A DNA stretch of 64,000 nt from Triticum aestivum (Eukaryota; Streptophyta; Magnoliopsida; Poales; Poaceae). The notes under the pieces were generated by a model. It searched no databases. It was not told the DNA's origin and saw nothing but the letters and a program-made list of their open reading frames with translations. The position numbers were made by a program, and so were the translations under genes. This document shows positions 1-9,905 of this stretch, in pieces (position 1 is the stretch's first letter; the number at the start of each line of letters is the position of its first letter). The DNA lies in the NCBI RefSeq assembly GCF_018294505.1, contig NC_057809.1:508921914-508985913 (forward strand), in the 5' to 3' direction.

Positions 1-363
1 ACAACAAAGCCTTTCAGTCCCAAACAAGTTGGGGTAGGCTAGAGTTGAAACCCACAACATATCGAAACCAAGTCATGGTTCTGGCACATGGATAGCTAAC
101 TTCCACGCACTCCTGTCCATGGCAAAATCTTCGGTGATATTCCAGTCCTTGAGGTCTCTCTTTACGGACTCCTCCCATGTCAAGTTTGGTCTACCCCGAC
201 CTCTCTTGACATTATCAGCATGCCTTAACCGTCCTCTACGCACGGGCGCTTCCTGGAGGCCTGCGCTGAACATGCCCAAACCATCGCAAACGATGTTGGA
301 CAAGCTTCTCTTCAATCGGCGCCACCCCAACTCTCTCATGTATATCACGAGATGGCATCTCAC
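1..363 (-). mobile_element. 3' end of an RTE-clade LINE (reverse transcriptase C-terminus and tail)
   Basis: Read on the minus strand, 363 down to 73 encodes 96 residues ending in the conserved tail of plant RTE-type LINE polymerases: a GRGRPNLTWEESVKRDLKDW block followed by a terminal AWKLAIHVPEP and a stop. The remaining 72 bases lead to a TTTGTTGT sequence at the window edge, which fits the TTG-rich 3' tail of RTE elements. The endonuclease and most of the reverse transcriptase are absent, so this is a typical 5'-truncated insertion. It lies in the same orientation as the ARID gene to its right, probably inside that gene's next intron. The family assignment rests on motif recognition only. 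Confidence 0.8.
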
Positions 364-403
364 GAAATAAGGAAATTGAAGGATATTAAGTCTTAGATAA
401 ATA

Positions 404-506
404 CTCCCTCCGTCACATATTAATTGACGCTCAAGCGGATGTATCTAAACGTATTTCAGTGCTAGATACATCCGTTTTAGCGTCAATTAATATGGGACAG
501 AGGAAG
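404..506. mobile_element. Stowaway (Tc1/Mariner-type) MITE, 103 bp
   Basis: The element has terminal inverted repeats starting CTCCCTCCGT on the left and ending ACAGAGGAAG on the right, continuing inward as a matching ATTAATTGACGCT arm on both sides. It is flanked by TA (402-403 and 507-508), the target duplication of Stowaway elements. It has no coding capacity and could fold as one long hairpin. It sits downstream of the visible ARID exons. Confidence 0.9.
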
Positions 507-515
507 TATCATCTA

Positions 516-990
516 CTCCCTCCCATCTGATTTGCTAGTCCCATCTCCAAAATCGCAGCAACCAAGATAAAGCTAATTAGGTGGTTCTACTTCCTTTCTG
601 GTTTAAAAGCCCCACGTTTATACCTAGATTGACAATTTGATCAACGTAACACGAGTTATATATCACAAAAGAATAACCATTAGAAACTTCAAATGTATTT
701 TCTAATGCCATACCGTTTATGACATACAATTTGTACTGCATTTATCAAATTGTCGATCTAGGGTACACCTGGGCCTTTTAAACCGGAAAGGAGGAGGTAA
801 ACAGCATACTAACGCTACATGCATATCCACCTCTCCCCTTCATGCATTAGTTGATTCCACATCAAGAAACAAAATTTGACAGAATTTAATGTAGCCATAG
901 CAAAAGTTTACCTGTTCCTAAAGCAATGAGCCTTACAAAACAGAAAATCAATCTTTTTTAGATGAGACTAACAAACCAGAAGGGAGGGAG
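516..990. mobile_element. Stowaway MITE (outer member of a nested pair)
   Basis: The left end reads CTCCCTCCCATCTG and the right end reads CCAGAAGGGAGGGAG. They are inverted repeats extending over about 30 bases and are flanked by TA at 514-515 and 991-992. The two halves are separated by another MITE at 590-797; without it the outer element is about 265 bp. Confidence 0.85.
590..797. mobile_element. Stowaway-like MITE nested inside another MITE
   Basis: The ends CTTCCTTTCTGGTTTAAAAG and CTTTTAAACCGGAAAGGAGG are inverted repeats of about 20 bases, flanked by TA at 588-589 and 798-799. The element is non-coding and 208 bp long. It interrupts the MITE at 516-990, so it inserted later. Confidence 0.85.
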
Positions 991-999
991 TATCAAATA

Positions 1000-1314
1000 T
1001 GGAAGTAAAGTACATCAGTTTCTATGAAATGAAAAAGAAGCAAGTATTATAGTTATATCTGTTTGGTTCCTAAACCATTAAGAACACTAACTATTGCAGT
1101 GGATCCATTTCAGCTCCATATTTCTATTCGTAATAACTATCCTAGTAGGTTTTAATGGCATATAGCTTTTCGTTCAGCGAGTAAATTTACAGTAAAGCAC
1201 CATATGCCATAATATTGTTTCAAGAGAAACTGCTTCCCAGCTACCATAGTGGGGATAAGATGTGCTTGTGAGACAAGTACAACATGTAACAAAGTTCTGC
1301 GAGCAATCTATCAC
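1000..1314 (-). other. Intron following ARID exon 4
   Basis: A GT donor (GTGATAG on the minus strand) follows the last visible ARID codon at 1315. No open segment resembling the next ARID exon was found from here to the left edge. The stretch is AT-rich and apparently non-coding, and with 1-999 it would form one large intron loaded with a LINE end and MITEs. Confidence 0.55.
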
Positions 1315-2524
1315 CTTCTCATAGAAAATTCGAAATGACCAAGACACCGTAGTGCAGGTCCTACAAAAGAACACAATAACAACAATCAGCTGACGCAAAA
1401 TTTAAATCTTTCACTGCAAATTCGTTTAACATGTATCGCTGAAAAAAAAAAGCTTACTTTGGTGGCCTGAAAGTCTCTCCAACTTGACGCCATAGTTTAC
1501 AAACTGTTACCTGAATAATCAAAATAAACGTCGTGAATAACTATCAATGTTCAACGGAAATATACTACAGCATTTACAATAGAAGATGAGCAGTGGATTC
1601 TGCACAAAAGCACAGTATCCTTAAATTTGTTATCATCGGTGAGCTACTTGCTAGTTATTGCATTCATTGGTGGAACATGTGGAGGAACTTCCACCCTTTC
1701 ACGGTACTAGAAAATCACTCTGTAGTATCGGGATTCGGGAACGTGTCCAGTCTGTGCCTGTTCAGTTGTGCAATGTAAAGGAAATCATTGATACCTGCTC
1801 ATGGCCTCCCAGGTGAGCGACCTGCCTCCACAACCTGGAACAGAACAGCGCAAGGAACTTCATTAAGTTGGTTTAGACGAGAAAATGTGGTTCGAGTAGC
1901 TCGGAGAAACGAGAGGGGTGCGCACTTGAGGCAGTTGAGGCCCTTGCCGTAAAACTTGGGCGGCTTGAACTCGAGGCTGTGCTCCCTGTGGAAGCGCTCC
2001 AGCTCAGACATGAACGCCGCCTGCTCCTCCTCCGTCCCGGAGTCGTGACCCTCGAGGAAAGGGTCGGGCTCCACCGGCTGCTGGCTGGCACACTGCGCCA
2101 TCCCGGCCGAGCCGTCGCCCTCCGTCTTCACCTCCGCCCTCGGCGACGCATCAGGGGTGGAGTCGTCGTCCTCGTCCTCCTCGTCATCATCATCCTCATC
2201 ATCTTCGTCGTCCTCGCCGTCCCCCTCGTCACCGTCGTGGCTCATGGCGTCCTCGCCGTTGGTCTCCACCCTCACGCCCACGGCCTCCTCCCCGGCGTCG
2301 GGCGGCGCGGTCTCCCCGCGGTCCCCCGCATTGGGCAGCCCCGCCCGATCCGGGGAGCGCTCGCCGTCGCCGTCGCTGTTCGTTTCGGGGGACGGGGGCG
2401 CGTCCTGGAACTCGTCGGCCACGGGCGGCTCCTCCTCCTTGGCGGCCCGCGGTAGGGGGTGGCGCGGCTCGTCGTCGCCGTCGGCGCGCGGGAGGTCGCG
2501 GTCGGAATCGGCGCCGTCGCTCAT
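1315..2524 (-). CDS. ARID (AT-rich interaction) domain protein, 5' part of gene, four exons
   Basis: This is the one convincing host gene. Exons on the minus strand are 2524-1926, 1834-1795, 1510-1458 and 1360-1315, each bounded by GT/AG. Phases agree (599, 40, 53 and 46 nt), giving 246 codons so far. The ATG at 2524 follows a CT-rich leader in a good context (GCCGCGATGAG). Residues 1-160 are low-complexity and acidic, with a run of Asp/Glu near 97-121. The ARID domain starts near residue 163: FKPPKFYGKGLNCLK (exon 1), LWRQVAHLGGHEQ (exon 2), VTVCKLWRQVGETFRPPK (exon 3), TCTTVSWSFRIFYEK (exon 4). ARID proteins bind AT-rich DNA in the nucleus and act in chromatin and transcription control. Exon 4 ends at a GT donor. 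I found no following exon to the left, so the gene probably continues beyond the window; truncation is the alternative. Some plant members of this family carry an alpha-crystallin-like domain further on, which cannot be seen here. Confidence 0.88.
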
Positions 2525-2760
2525 CGCGGCACGGGGGAGGAGGAGTGCGAATGGGCGGCTGCTATTTTCGCGGTTTGCACCGAGGGGGGGAGAGGAGCGG
2601 AGAGAGGGAGGGGGGGTAGAGAGGTGGCGACTCGCACGGGAAGGCAAGGGACGGAGAAGAGAGAAGAGAAGGATGGATCTCCACGGCTTGCGATGGATGG
2701 AGGGACGGACGGGAGCCAGATTCCTCTCTCTCGCGGCCCGTCGGAACCGTAGGCCCATCC
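2525..2760 (-). promoter_or_regulatory. ARID gene 5' leader and proximal promoter
   Basis: Upstream of the ATG on the minus strand lies a pyrimidine-rich leader with several CT/CCT tracts (about 2575-2690), typical of a plant 5' untranslated region. No clear TATA box is visible. GC content drops sharply beyond about 2760, marking the likely outer edge of the promoter. The transcription start cannot be placed from sequence alone. Confidence 0.45.
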
Positions 2761-3375
2761 ACCCTGTCAGTGATTCCTCCTGGGCTAGGCCCACTACTGT
2801 TTTGGAAGTCACTAGTAGGTTTTGTAAAGGAGCCTGGTAAGTTTCGGAAGTTTGGATTTTAAGCATGGCGGTTTATCATTTCTGTTTGTAAAAACATCAA
2901 GATGGCGAAAAGTCCATCAAAACCCTCTGATGACGACGAGTGGTTAAGGACCAACATCAAGCTGGAGAGATTCCATCGAAACTCTGATGACAACAAGTGG
3001 ATAAGGTCCTTAAGGTACCCTAATGAAAACTCGGGTGCGTCGGCTAGGTTTCCAAGTTTGATCGCCGTCGTCGACTGCTCTTGTTCTCATTAGCGATTGT
3101 TCCCATGATAGTCTTGATATGTCCCTTTGGTCCTCGTCCCTGCTCGTAGTCTCCACTATTTTTCTCGTCCCCGTCAAAACCCTAGAAAATCCATACGTCG
3201 TTCCAGACTTTTCGCATGTGGCTAAAGTATGTGATCGTAATACACAAAACCTAGATAGAGTTTTGGACTACAATTTGTAAAAAGGAGTACGGATGGGGTG
3301 GAAGGAATGCCGTGGGCTGAAACTGGCGTTTGCGTAGAAGAAGGGGGTCAACACCGAGTGTAGAGATTTTGGCAA
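2761..3375. other. Intergenic stretch without a recognisable gene
   Basis: It holds a 63-codon open frame at 2902-3093 with two imperfect copies of a short block around TCTGATGAC (about 2929 and 2980), and no family resemblance. The rest has scattered stops in all frames. It may be the decayed start of the DUF4283-type sequence that follows. Confidence 0.4.
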
Positions 3376-3966
3376 AGTGGGAGTGGTGGAAGCAAAGGTG
3401 GTGGGGAAGTTGATAGCCGAGAAACCCACCTACGCGTAAGCAATAGTGAATGCACTTGGTCCGATCTGGTGCCCGATGAAAGGTATTGACTGCAAGTTCA
3501 CGATGAGAATAGGTTTCTGATCACTTTCCATCAAGAATCAGCGAAAAAAGAAAGGTTGTAGGTGGAGGAACTTGGATGTTTGATATAGATCTCATTGTAA
3601 TGGAGGAGTATGTAGCTATCAAGTCTATAGAGGAGTATAAGTTTAGCAATATTCCCATATGGGTTCTGATATTTGGAATGTCGATGGCTATGATGAGCAG
3701 TGATAAGGTGGAGTCCTTGGGAAAATGGATGGCTTGAAAAATGAGGTGGAAAGACATTTCATATGTATAAAAGTGAGGTTGGATATTAGGATCTCACTGC
3801 TCCACGAAAAACTAGTTTATTTGGTTGTAGGAGTTGATGTGACAGAAAGGAGATAATAAAGAAGTGGCGTGGATTTGAATATGAGTATCTACCAGACTTT
3901 TGTTTCATATGTGGGATCATTGGGCATGTTGAAATGGAGTGTAAGATAATTGGGCCCTGTCGTGCT
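3376..3966 (+). pseudogene. Decayed DUF4283 / CCHC zinc-knuckle ORF (LINE ORF1-like)
   Basis: Fragments in different plus-strand frames follow the order of the plant DUF4283 family. They include AEKPTYA then NALGPIWCPMKGIDCK near 3410-3500, a WMFDIDLIVMEEYVAIKSIEE-like segment near 3575-3640, an IPIW segment near 3655, and finally FEYEYLPDFCFICGIIGHVE (about 3870-3930), which carries the terminal zinc knuckle C-x2-C-x4-H-x4-C. Such proteins occur as ORF1 of plant L1-type LINEs and as stand-alone repeats. Multiple stops and frameshifts make it dead. No reverse transcriptase follows; the sequence ends abruptly where an LTR-element fragment begins. LINE origin is likely but not proven. Confidence 0.7.
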
Positions 3967-3974
3967 TGCTCAGG

Positions 3975-4479
3975 TGTCTTTATTGAATCTTTTAGTTTAT
4001 TTTTTTTATCACTAGTTGGTTTATAAAACAAAATTACAAAAAATGGAAGTGAAGTTGCATCAAATTCTTAATCTTTATGAAGTCTTTCTTCAAAATGTGG
4101 ATTATGATAATTGCTATTAAGTGTTAAAAACATAATTTAACACAATGTTTGGTGTGAGTTCCTTTAATGATAAGAATAATTGCAATGATATTAGTATGAA
4201 TTCTTTTAATATCCATGATGCCAATGATATGCAAAGCCATAAGTTTGGGAATGCCATGTTTGATGAAGATGATATTTTTAATCCCCCTACTTTTGATGAG
4301 CAAATTTATTATGATGATAGCATGTCTCCTATTTATGACGATTATAATGATGAAAGTGGTTTTGGATGAGTGTCAACTTTAAGTGATAATTATCCCACTA
4401 TTTTTGAGGGTGTTGAATCTTATTGGAATAATGATAAAAGTGGATTTGGAGAGGTCATGACTTTATTTAGTGTTGAATC
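3975..4479 (+). mobile_element. Fragment of an acidic-ORF LTR retrotransposon (divergent relative of 9906-18687)
   Basis: The leader (TTTAGTTTATT... then AAAATGGAAG near 4044) and the frame at 4145-4369 resemble the larger element at 9906-18687. Shared pieces are an MFG start, repeated NSFN/HDAND segments, KFGNAMFDEDDIF and QIYYDDSMSPIYDDY. Its frame stops at 4369 but the reading continues as FGEVMTLF, as in the minus-strand copy near 43500. Only the leader and a contracted ORF (lacking the zinc-knuckle part) survive. It is cut off at 4479 by Copia sequence. Confidence 0.65.
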
Positions 4480-4654
4480 TGTTGGAAATATGCCCTAGAG
4501 GCAACAATATTGTATTATTATATTTCCATTATTCATAATTAAGAGTTTATATTTCATGCTATAACTGCTATGGTCCTGGAATATGCGATTCAGTGGAGAA
4601 CTCATATGCACGTGTGAAATGATAAATGGTAAACAATAGGTTCCTAGTCTCGCC
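4480..4654 (+). repeat. 5' tip of a Copia LTR, plus orientation
   Basis: It starts TGTTGGAAATATGCCCTAGA, the conserved LTR start of this Copia group, but then diverges from the Angela-like LTRs elsewhere in the window. About 175 bp are present, ending within CTAGTCTCGCC. It abuts, in opposite orientation, the Copia internal sequence that begins at about 4655. Confidence 0.65.
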
Positions 4655-4900
4655 GTAAAGCATGGCACACTGAACTATCGAGTAGTCATCAGCTTTGCTC
4701 TGCTAGGTGTTCATAACATCTGGCGTTGCTCCTGCAGCGGGCTTGTCACCTAGCGGTGCTTCCAGAATGTAATTCTTCTGTGCAGCAATGAGGATAATTC
4801 TCAAGTTACGGACTCAGTCCGTGTAGTTGCTACCATCATCTTTCAACTTAGTTTTATCTAGGAAGGCATTAAAATTTAATGAAACAACAGCACGGGCCAT
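4655..4900 (-). pseudogene. gag: Copia gag N-terminal remnant
   Basis: The ATG at 4900 (plus-strand CAT at 4898-4900) begins a frame equivalent to the start of the complete gag at 56336. It includes the region matching KNCVLEAPLG and the tryptophan-rich N-terminal part of Copia gag. It is broken by small changes and cut at about 4655, where unrelated LTR sequence begins. Confidence 0.6.
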
Positions 4901-6109
4901 CTATCTACAACAACATAGACATGCAAAATACTATCAGATACTAAGTTCATGATAAATTAAAGTTCAATTAATCAAATTACTTAAGAACTCCCACTTAGAT
5001 AGACATCTCTCTAATTATCTAAGTGACCATGTGATCCATATCAACTAAACCATGTCCAATCATCACGTGAGATGGAGTAGTTTTCAATGGTGAACATCAC
5101 TATGTTGATCATATCTACTATATGATTCACGCTCGACCTTTCGGTCTCCAGTGTTCCGAGGCCATATCTGCATATGCTAGGCTTGTCAAATTTAACCTGA
5201 GTATTCTACGTGTGCAAAACTGGCTTGCACCTGTTGTATGTGAACGTAGAGCTTATCACACCCAATCATCACGTGGTGTCTCGGCACGACGAACTGTAGC
5301 AACGGTGCATACTCAGGGAGAACACTTATACCTTGAAATTTAGTGAGAGATAGTCTTATAATGCTACCGCCGAACTAAGCAAAATAAGGTGCATAAAGGA
5401 TAAACATCACATGCAATCAATATAAGTGATATGATATGGCCATCATCATCTTGTGCCTTTGATCTCCATCTCCAAAGCACCGTCATGATCACCATTGTCA
5501 CCGGCTTGACACCTTGATCTCCATCGAAGCATCGTTGTCGTGTCGCCAACTATTGCTTCTATGACTATCACTACCGCTTAGTGATAAAGTAAAGCAATTA
5601 CATGGCGATTGCATTTCATACAATAAAGCGACAACCATATGGCTCCTGCCAGTTGCCGATAACTCTGTTACAAAACATGATCATATCATACAATAAAATC
5701 TAGCATCATGTCTTGACCATATCACATCACAACATGCCCTGCAAAAACAAGTTAGACGTCATCTACTTTGTTGCTGCAATCTTTACATGGCTGCTACGGG
5801 CTGAGCAAGAACCGTTCTTACCTACGCATCAAAAACCACAACGTGGTATAGTGATTGCTTTTTTATCTTCAGAAAGAACCATGTTCATTGAATCCGATTC
5901 AACTAGCCACCTGTGTGCGAAGCACGTCGGTAGAACCAGTCTCGCGTAAGCGTACGCGTAATGTCGGTCTGGGCCACTTCATCCAATAATGTCGCTGAAT
6001 CAAGAATCAACTAGTGACGGCAAGCAATATGTATATACATACGCCCACAACTCCTTTGTGTTCTACTCGTGCATATAACATCTACGCATAAACCTGGCTC
6101 GGACGCCAC

Positions 6110-7957
6110 TGTTGGGGAACGCAGTAATTTCAAAATTTTCCTACGCACACGCAAGATCATGGTGATGCATAGCAACGAGAGGGGAGAGTATCATCTATGT
6201 ACCCTCGTAGACCGTAAGCGGAAGCGTTATGACAACGCAGTTGATGTAGTCGTACGTATTCATGATCAACCGATCTAGCACCGAAGGTACGACACCTCCG
6301 TGATTTGCACACGTTCAGCTCGGTGACGTCCCACGAACTCACGATCCAGTAGAGTTTCGAGGGAGAGTTTCATCAGCACGACGGCGTGATGACGGTGATG
6401 ATGTTGCTACCAGAACAGGGCTTCGCCTAAGCACCGCTACGATATTACCGAGGTGGATTATAGTGGAGGGGGGCACCGCACATGGCTAAAAGATCAATGA
6501 TCAATTTGTGTGTCCATGGGGTGCCCCCTCCCCCGTATATAAAGGAGTGGAGGAGGGGGAGGGGCCGGCCTCTCTAGGCGCGCCCAAGGGAGTCCTACTC
6601 CCACGGGGAGTAGGATTCCCCCTTCCCTTGTTTGGTTTTAGGAGAGAAAGAAGGAGGAGGAAGAAGGAAGGAAAAGGGGGGTCGTCCCCCTTCCCAATTC
6701 GGATTCGGGAGTAGGATTCCCCCATTTCCTAGTAGAAGTAGGAGCCCTTCCAAGTAGGAGTAGGAGAGGAAGGAAGGAGGAGAGAGGGAGGAAGGAAAGG
6801 GGGGCCGACCCCCTCCCAATTAGGATTGGGCTTGGGGGGCGCGCCTTCCTCTTTTCTCTTCCATCTCCTCTATTCCACTAAGGCCCAATAAGTCCCATAT
6901 ACTCCCCAGGGGGTTCCGGTAACCTCTCGGTACTCCGGAAAAATGCCCGAACCACTCGGAACCATTCTGATGTCCAAATATAGGCTTACAATATATTGAT
7001 CTTTATGTCTCGACCATTCCGAGACTCCTCGTCATGTCCGTGATCAAATCCGGGACTCTGAACTACCTTCGGTACATCAAAACACATAAACTCATAATAC
7101 CGATCATCACTGAACGTTAAGTGTGAGGACCCTACGGGTTCGAGAACTATGTAGACATGACCGAGACTCACTTCCGGTCAATAACCAATAGCGGAACCTG
7201 GATGCTCATATTGGTTCCTACATATTCTACGAAGATCTTTATCGGTCAAAACCGCATAACGGTATACGTTGTTCCCTTTGTCATCGGTATGTTACTTGCC
7301 TGAGATTCGGTCGTCGGTATCTCAATACCTAGTTCAATCTTGTTACTGGCAAGTCTCTTTACTCGTTTCGTAATGCTACATCCCGTAACTAACTCATTAG
7401 CTATATTGCTTGCAAGGCTTATAGTGATGTGCATCACTGAGAGGGCCCAGGGATACCTCTCCAACAATCGGAGTGACAAATCCTAATCTTGATCCATTCC
7501 AACTCAACAAACATCATCGGAGACACCTGTAGAGCACCTTTATAATCACCCAGTTATGTTGTGACGTTTGGTAGCACACAAAGTGTTCCTCCGGTATTCG
7601 GGAGTTGCATGATCTCATAGTCATAGGAACATGTATAGTTATGGAGAAAGCAATAGCAACAAACTAAACGATCATCGTCCTAAGCTAACGGATGGGTCAA
7701 GTCAATCACATATTCTCTAATGATGTGATCCCGTTAATCAAATGACAACTCATGTCTATGGTTAGGAAACATAACCATCATTGATTCAACGAGCTAGTCA
7801 AGTAGAGGCAAACTAGTGACACTCTTTTTGTCTATGTATTCACACATGTATTAAGTTTCCGGTTAATACAATTCTAGCATGAATAATAAACATTTATCAT
7901 GATATAAGGAAATATAAATAACAACTTTATTATTGCCTCTAGGGCATATTTCCTTTA
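6110..7957 (-). repeat. Copia 5' LTR (Angela/WIS-type, 1.85 kb)
   Basis: In plus coordinates it runs from TGTTGGGGAACG to GGGCATATTTCCTTTA, so the element reads leftwards. It contains the conserved U3 blocks of the group, a purine/pyrimidine-rich palindromic stretch (about 6590-6850) and a GTATATAAAGG TATA-like block near 6535. It resembles the LTRs at 50592-52331 and 57573-59302 throughout. The degenerate primer-binding site TGGCGTCCGAGCC lies just beyond it, at 6096-6108 on the minus strand. Confidence 0.8.
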
Positions 7958-8432
7958 GTTTCATGCTATGGTTAGATTTATCTTAATTCTTCTTTCGTAG
8001 TTGCAGATGCTTGCGAGAGGGGTTAATCATAAGTGGGAGGCTTGTCCAAGTAAGGTCAGCACCCAAGCACTAGTCCACCCACATATCAAATTATCAAAGT
8101 AACGAACGCAAATCATATGAGCATGATGAAAACTAACTTGACAGTAATTCCCATGTGTCATTGGGAGTGCTTTGCTTTATATAAGAGTTTGTCCTGGCTT
8201 GTCCTTTGCTACAAAAAGGATCGGGCCACCTTGCTGCACCTTAGTTACACTTGTTACTTGTTACCCGTTACGAATTATCTTATCACAAAACTATCTGTTA
8301 CCGATAATTTCAGTACTTGAAGAGAATACCTTGCTGAAAAATCGCTTGTCATTTCCTTCCGCTCCTTGTTGGGTTCGACACTCTTAGTTATCGAAAGGAC
8401 TACGATATATCCCCTATACTTGTGGGTCATCA
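7958..8432 (+). repeat. 3' part of a Ty3/gypsy LTR
   Basis: An LTR end is recognisable by the terminal GTGGGTCATCA at 8432, followed 11 bases later by a primer-binding site. A TATA-like TTTATATAAG lies at 8177-8186. The left part of this LTR is missing because the Copia fragment adjoins it at 7957. Confidence 0.65.
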
Positions 8433-8443
8433 AGACTCTTTTC

Positions 8444-8461
8444 TGGCGCCGTTGCAGGGGA
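8444..8461 (+). other. Primer-binding site complementary to tRNA-Asp 3' end
   Basis: TGGCGCCGTTGCAGGGGA matches, with one change, the complement of the 3' end of plant tRNA-Asp, as in other Triticeae gypsy elements. It lies where minus-strand DNA synthesis would start, between the LTR and gag. Confidence 0.6.
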
Positions 8462-8538
8462 GTGAAGCGCCTTTTGTGTGTGGAATTTGGTAAGGAAACA
8501 TTTATAATACGTGCTGAAATTTACTGTCACTTGTCACT

Positions 8539-9582
8539 ATGGAAAATAATCCTTTGAGGGGCTTGTTCGGGGTATCTTCACCTCGACCAGCAGAGCAAGA
8601 AGTTTCTCCTCAACCTACTGAACCTACTGAAAATATTTATTATGAGCTTCCTTCGAGTATGATAGAGAAAATGCTAGCTAATCCTTATGCAGGAGATGGA
8701 ACATTACATCCTGATATGCATCTAATCTATGTGGATGAAGTTTGTGGATTATTTAAGCTTGCAGGTTTGCCCGAGGATAAAGTCAAGAAGAAGGTCTTCC
8801 CTTTATATTTGAAGGAGAAGGCATAGACATGGTATAGGCCATGCGATGATATCGGGACTTGGAATTACAACCGATTGAAATTGGAATTTCATCAGAAGTT
8901 TTATCCTATATATGCATCTGGTTCATCGTGATCGGAATTATATTTATATTTTTTGGCCTTGTGAAGGAGAAAGTATAGCTCAAGCTTGGGGAGGCTTAAA
9001 TCAATGTTATATTCATGCCCCAATCATGAGCTCTCAAGAGAAATTATTATTCAGAATTTTTATGCTCGACTTTCTTGTGATGATCAATCCATGCTCGATA
9101 CTTCTTGTACTGGTTCTTTTATGAAGAAGACTATTGAATTCAAATGGGATTTATTGGAAATAATTGAATGCAACTCTGAAGATTGGGACCTTTCAAAGAG
9201 GCACGGACTTGACTCTGAGATTGTAGCTTCTTTCTGTGAATCATTTGCTACTCATGTTGATCTCCCCAAGGAAAAGTGGTTTAAATATCATCCTCCCATT
9301 GAATTGAAAGTAGTAGAACCTATTAAAGCTGAAGAAGAAACTATTACTTAAAATTTTGATAATGTTATTCCTACTGCTTATATTGAGAAACCAACTTTTC
9401 CGGTTAGGATAAAAGAACATGCTATTGTGGTTCGTAAGAGTTATACTAGAACACCTACACCCCTGAACAAATTAAAGTTGAACCTAGTATAGCTATGGTT
9501 AAAGATCTCTTGGTTGATAATATTGATGGGCATGTTATTTATTTCTGTAATGAGGATGCTAGAATCGCTAGACCCGATAATC
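8539..9582 (+). pseudogene. gag: Ty3/gypsy gag, broken
   Basis: The ATG at 8539 follows the primer-binding site by about 80 bases. The first frame (8539-8826) encodes MENNPLRGLFGVSS and a helical gag core containing GLPEDKVKKKVFPLYLKEKA, then stops at TAG. The reading resumes in other frames with a gag-core tryptophan block, LKSMLYSCPNHELSREIIIQ (about 8995-9055) and GLDSEIVASFCESFATHVDL (about 9205-9265), and continues as far as DARIARPD near 9580. At least one premature stop and two frameshifts are present. The gag protein would form the particle shell. Protease and pol are absent because the fragment ends at about 9582. Confidence 0.75.
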
Positions 9583-9905
9583 TCTACTCCCAATGGAGCA
9601 ATTGGTAGGATTGCGTCCACAATATTTTTTGTCCCACCACTTTCGTCCGTTTTTTGACTATTTTTTCGTCCCCTCCCCCACCCCATGCACGCACGCAGCC
9701 CAAGAACCCCCTCCCCACACACACAAAAAACGCTCCTCTCGATCCCATCTGGACCCCGTCGAAAGAAGAGCTTCGTTGCCGCAACTGGCGTATGGGGGAG
9801 CTTCGTTGCCGCCGCCACCATACGATTTGCCGCGATCTCATTCGATCTACCTATTGCCGATGTACGGGGTCGCCGCCACCAAGATACGGGATCACCACCG
9901 ATGTA
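9583..9905. other. Unidentified GC-rich stretch between two LTR elements
   Basis: A C/A-rich segment (about 9660-9760) with CGCCGCCACCA repeats follows, then 9831-9905. No protein family is recognised in the short overlapping open frames. It forms the left flank (last five bases ATGTA) of the LTR element that starts at 9906. Confidence 0.4.

Larger units (their letters stand above)
4655..7957 (-). mobile_element. 5'-end fragment of an Angela/WIS-type Copia element (LTR, leader, gag start)
   Basis: Read leftwards it contains a 5' LTR (7957-6110), a primer-binding site, a leader of about 1.2 kb, and the first 80 or so codons of gag (from the ATG at 4900). The leader and gag match the same parts of the complete element at 50592-59302. 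The rest of gag, all of pol and the 3' LTR are missing. The right LTR end reads TTTCCTTTA rather than TTTCCTTCA, a one-base change of the expected terminus. No matching target duplication was found around 4480/7957, as expected for a rearranged element. Confidence 0.75.

Noticed and set aside
2157..2840. Plus-strand open frame with a long poly-Ser run
   Set aside because: It is the antisense shadow of the Asp/Glu-rich part of ARID exon 1; splicing and family motifs support the minus strand.
6508..6819. Gly/Arg-rich frames on both strands
   Set aside because: Produced by the GGAGG/CCTCC inverted repeats of the Copia LTR; the same region recurs at 51070 and 58040.
8444..8461. Possible tRNA-Asp gene end
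   Set aside because: Only the complement of the tRNA 3' end is present, directly after an LTR, so it is a primer-binding site. The same holds at 11551 and 45020.
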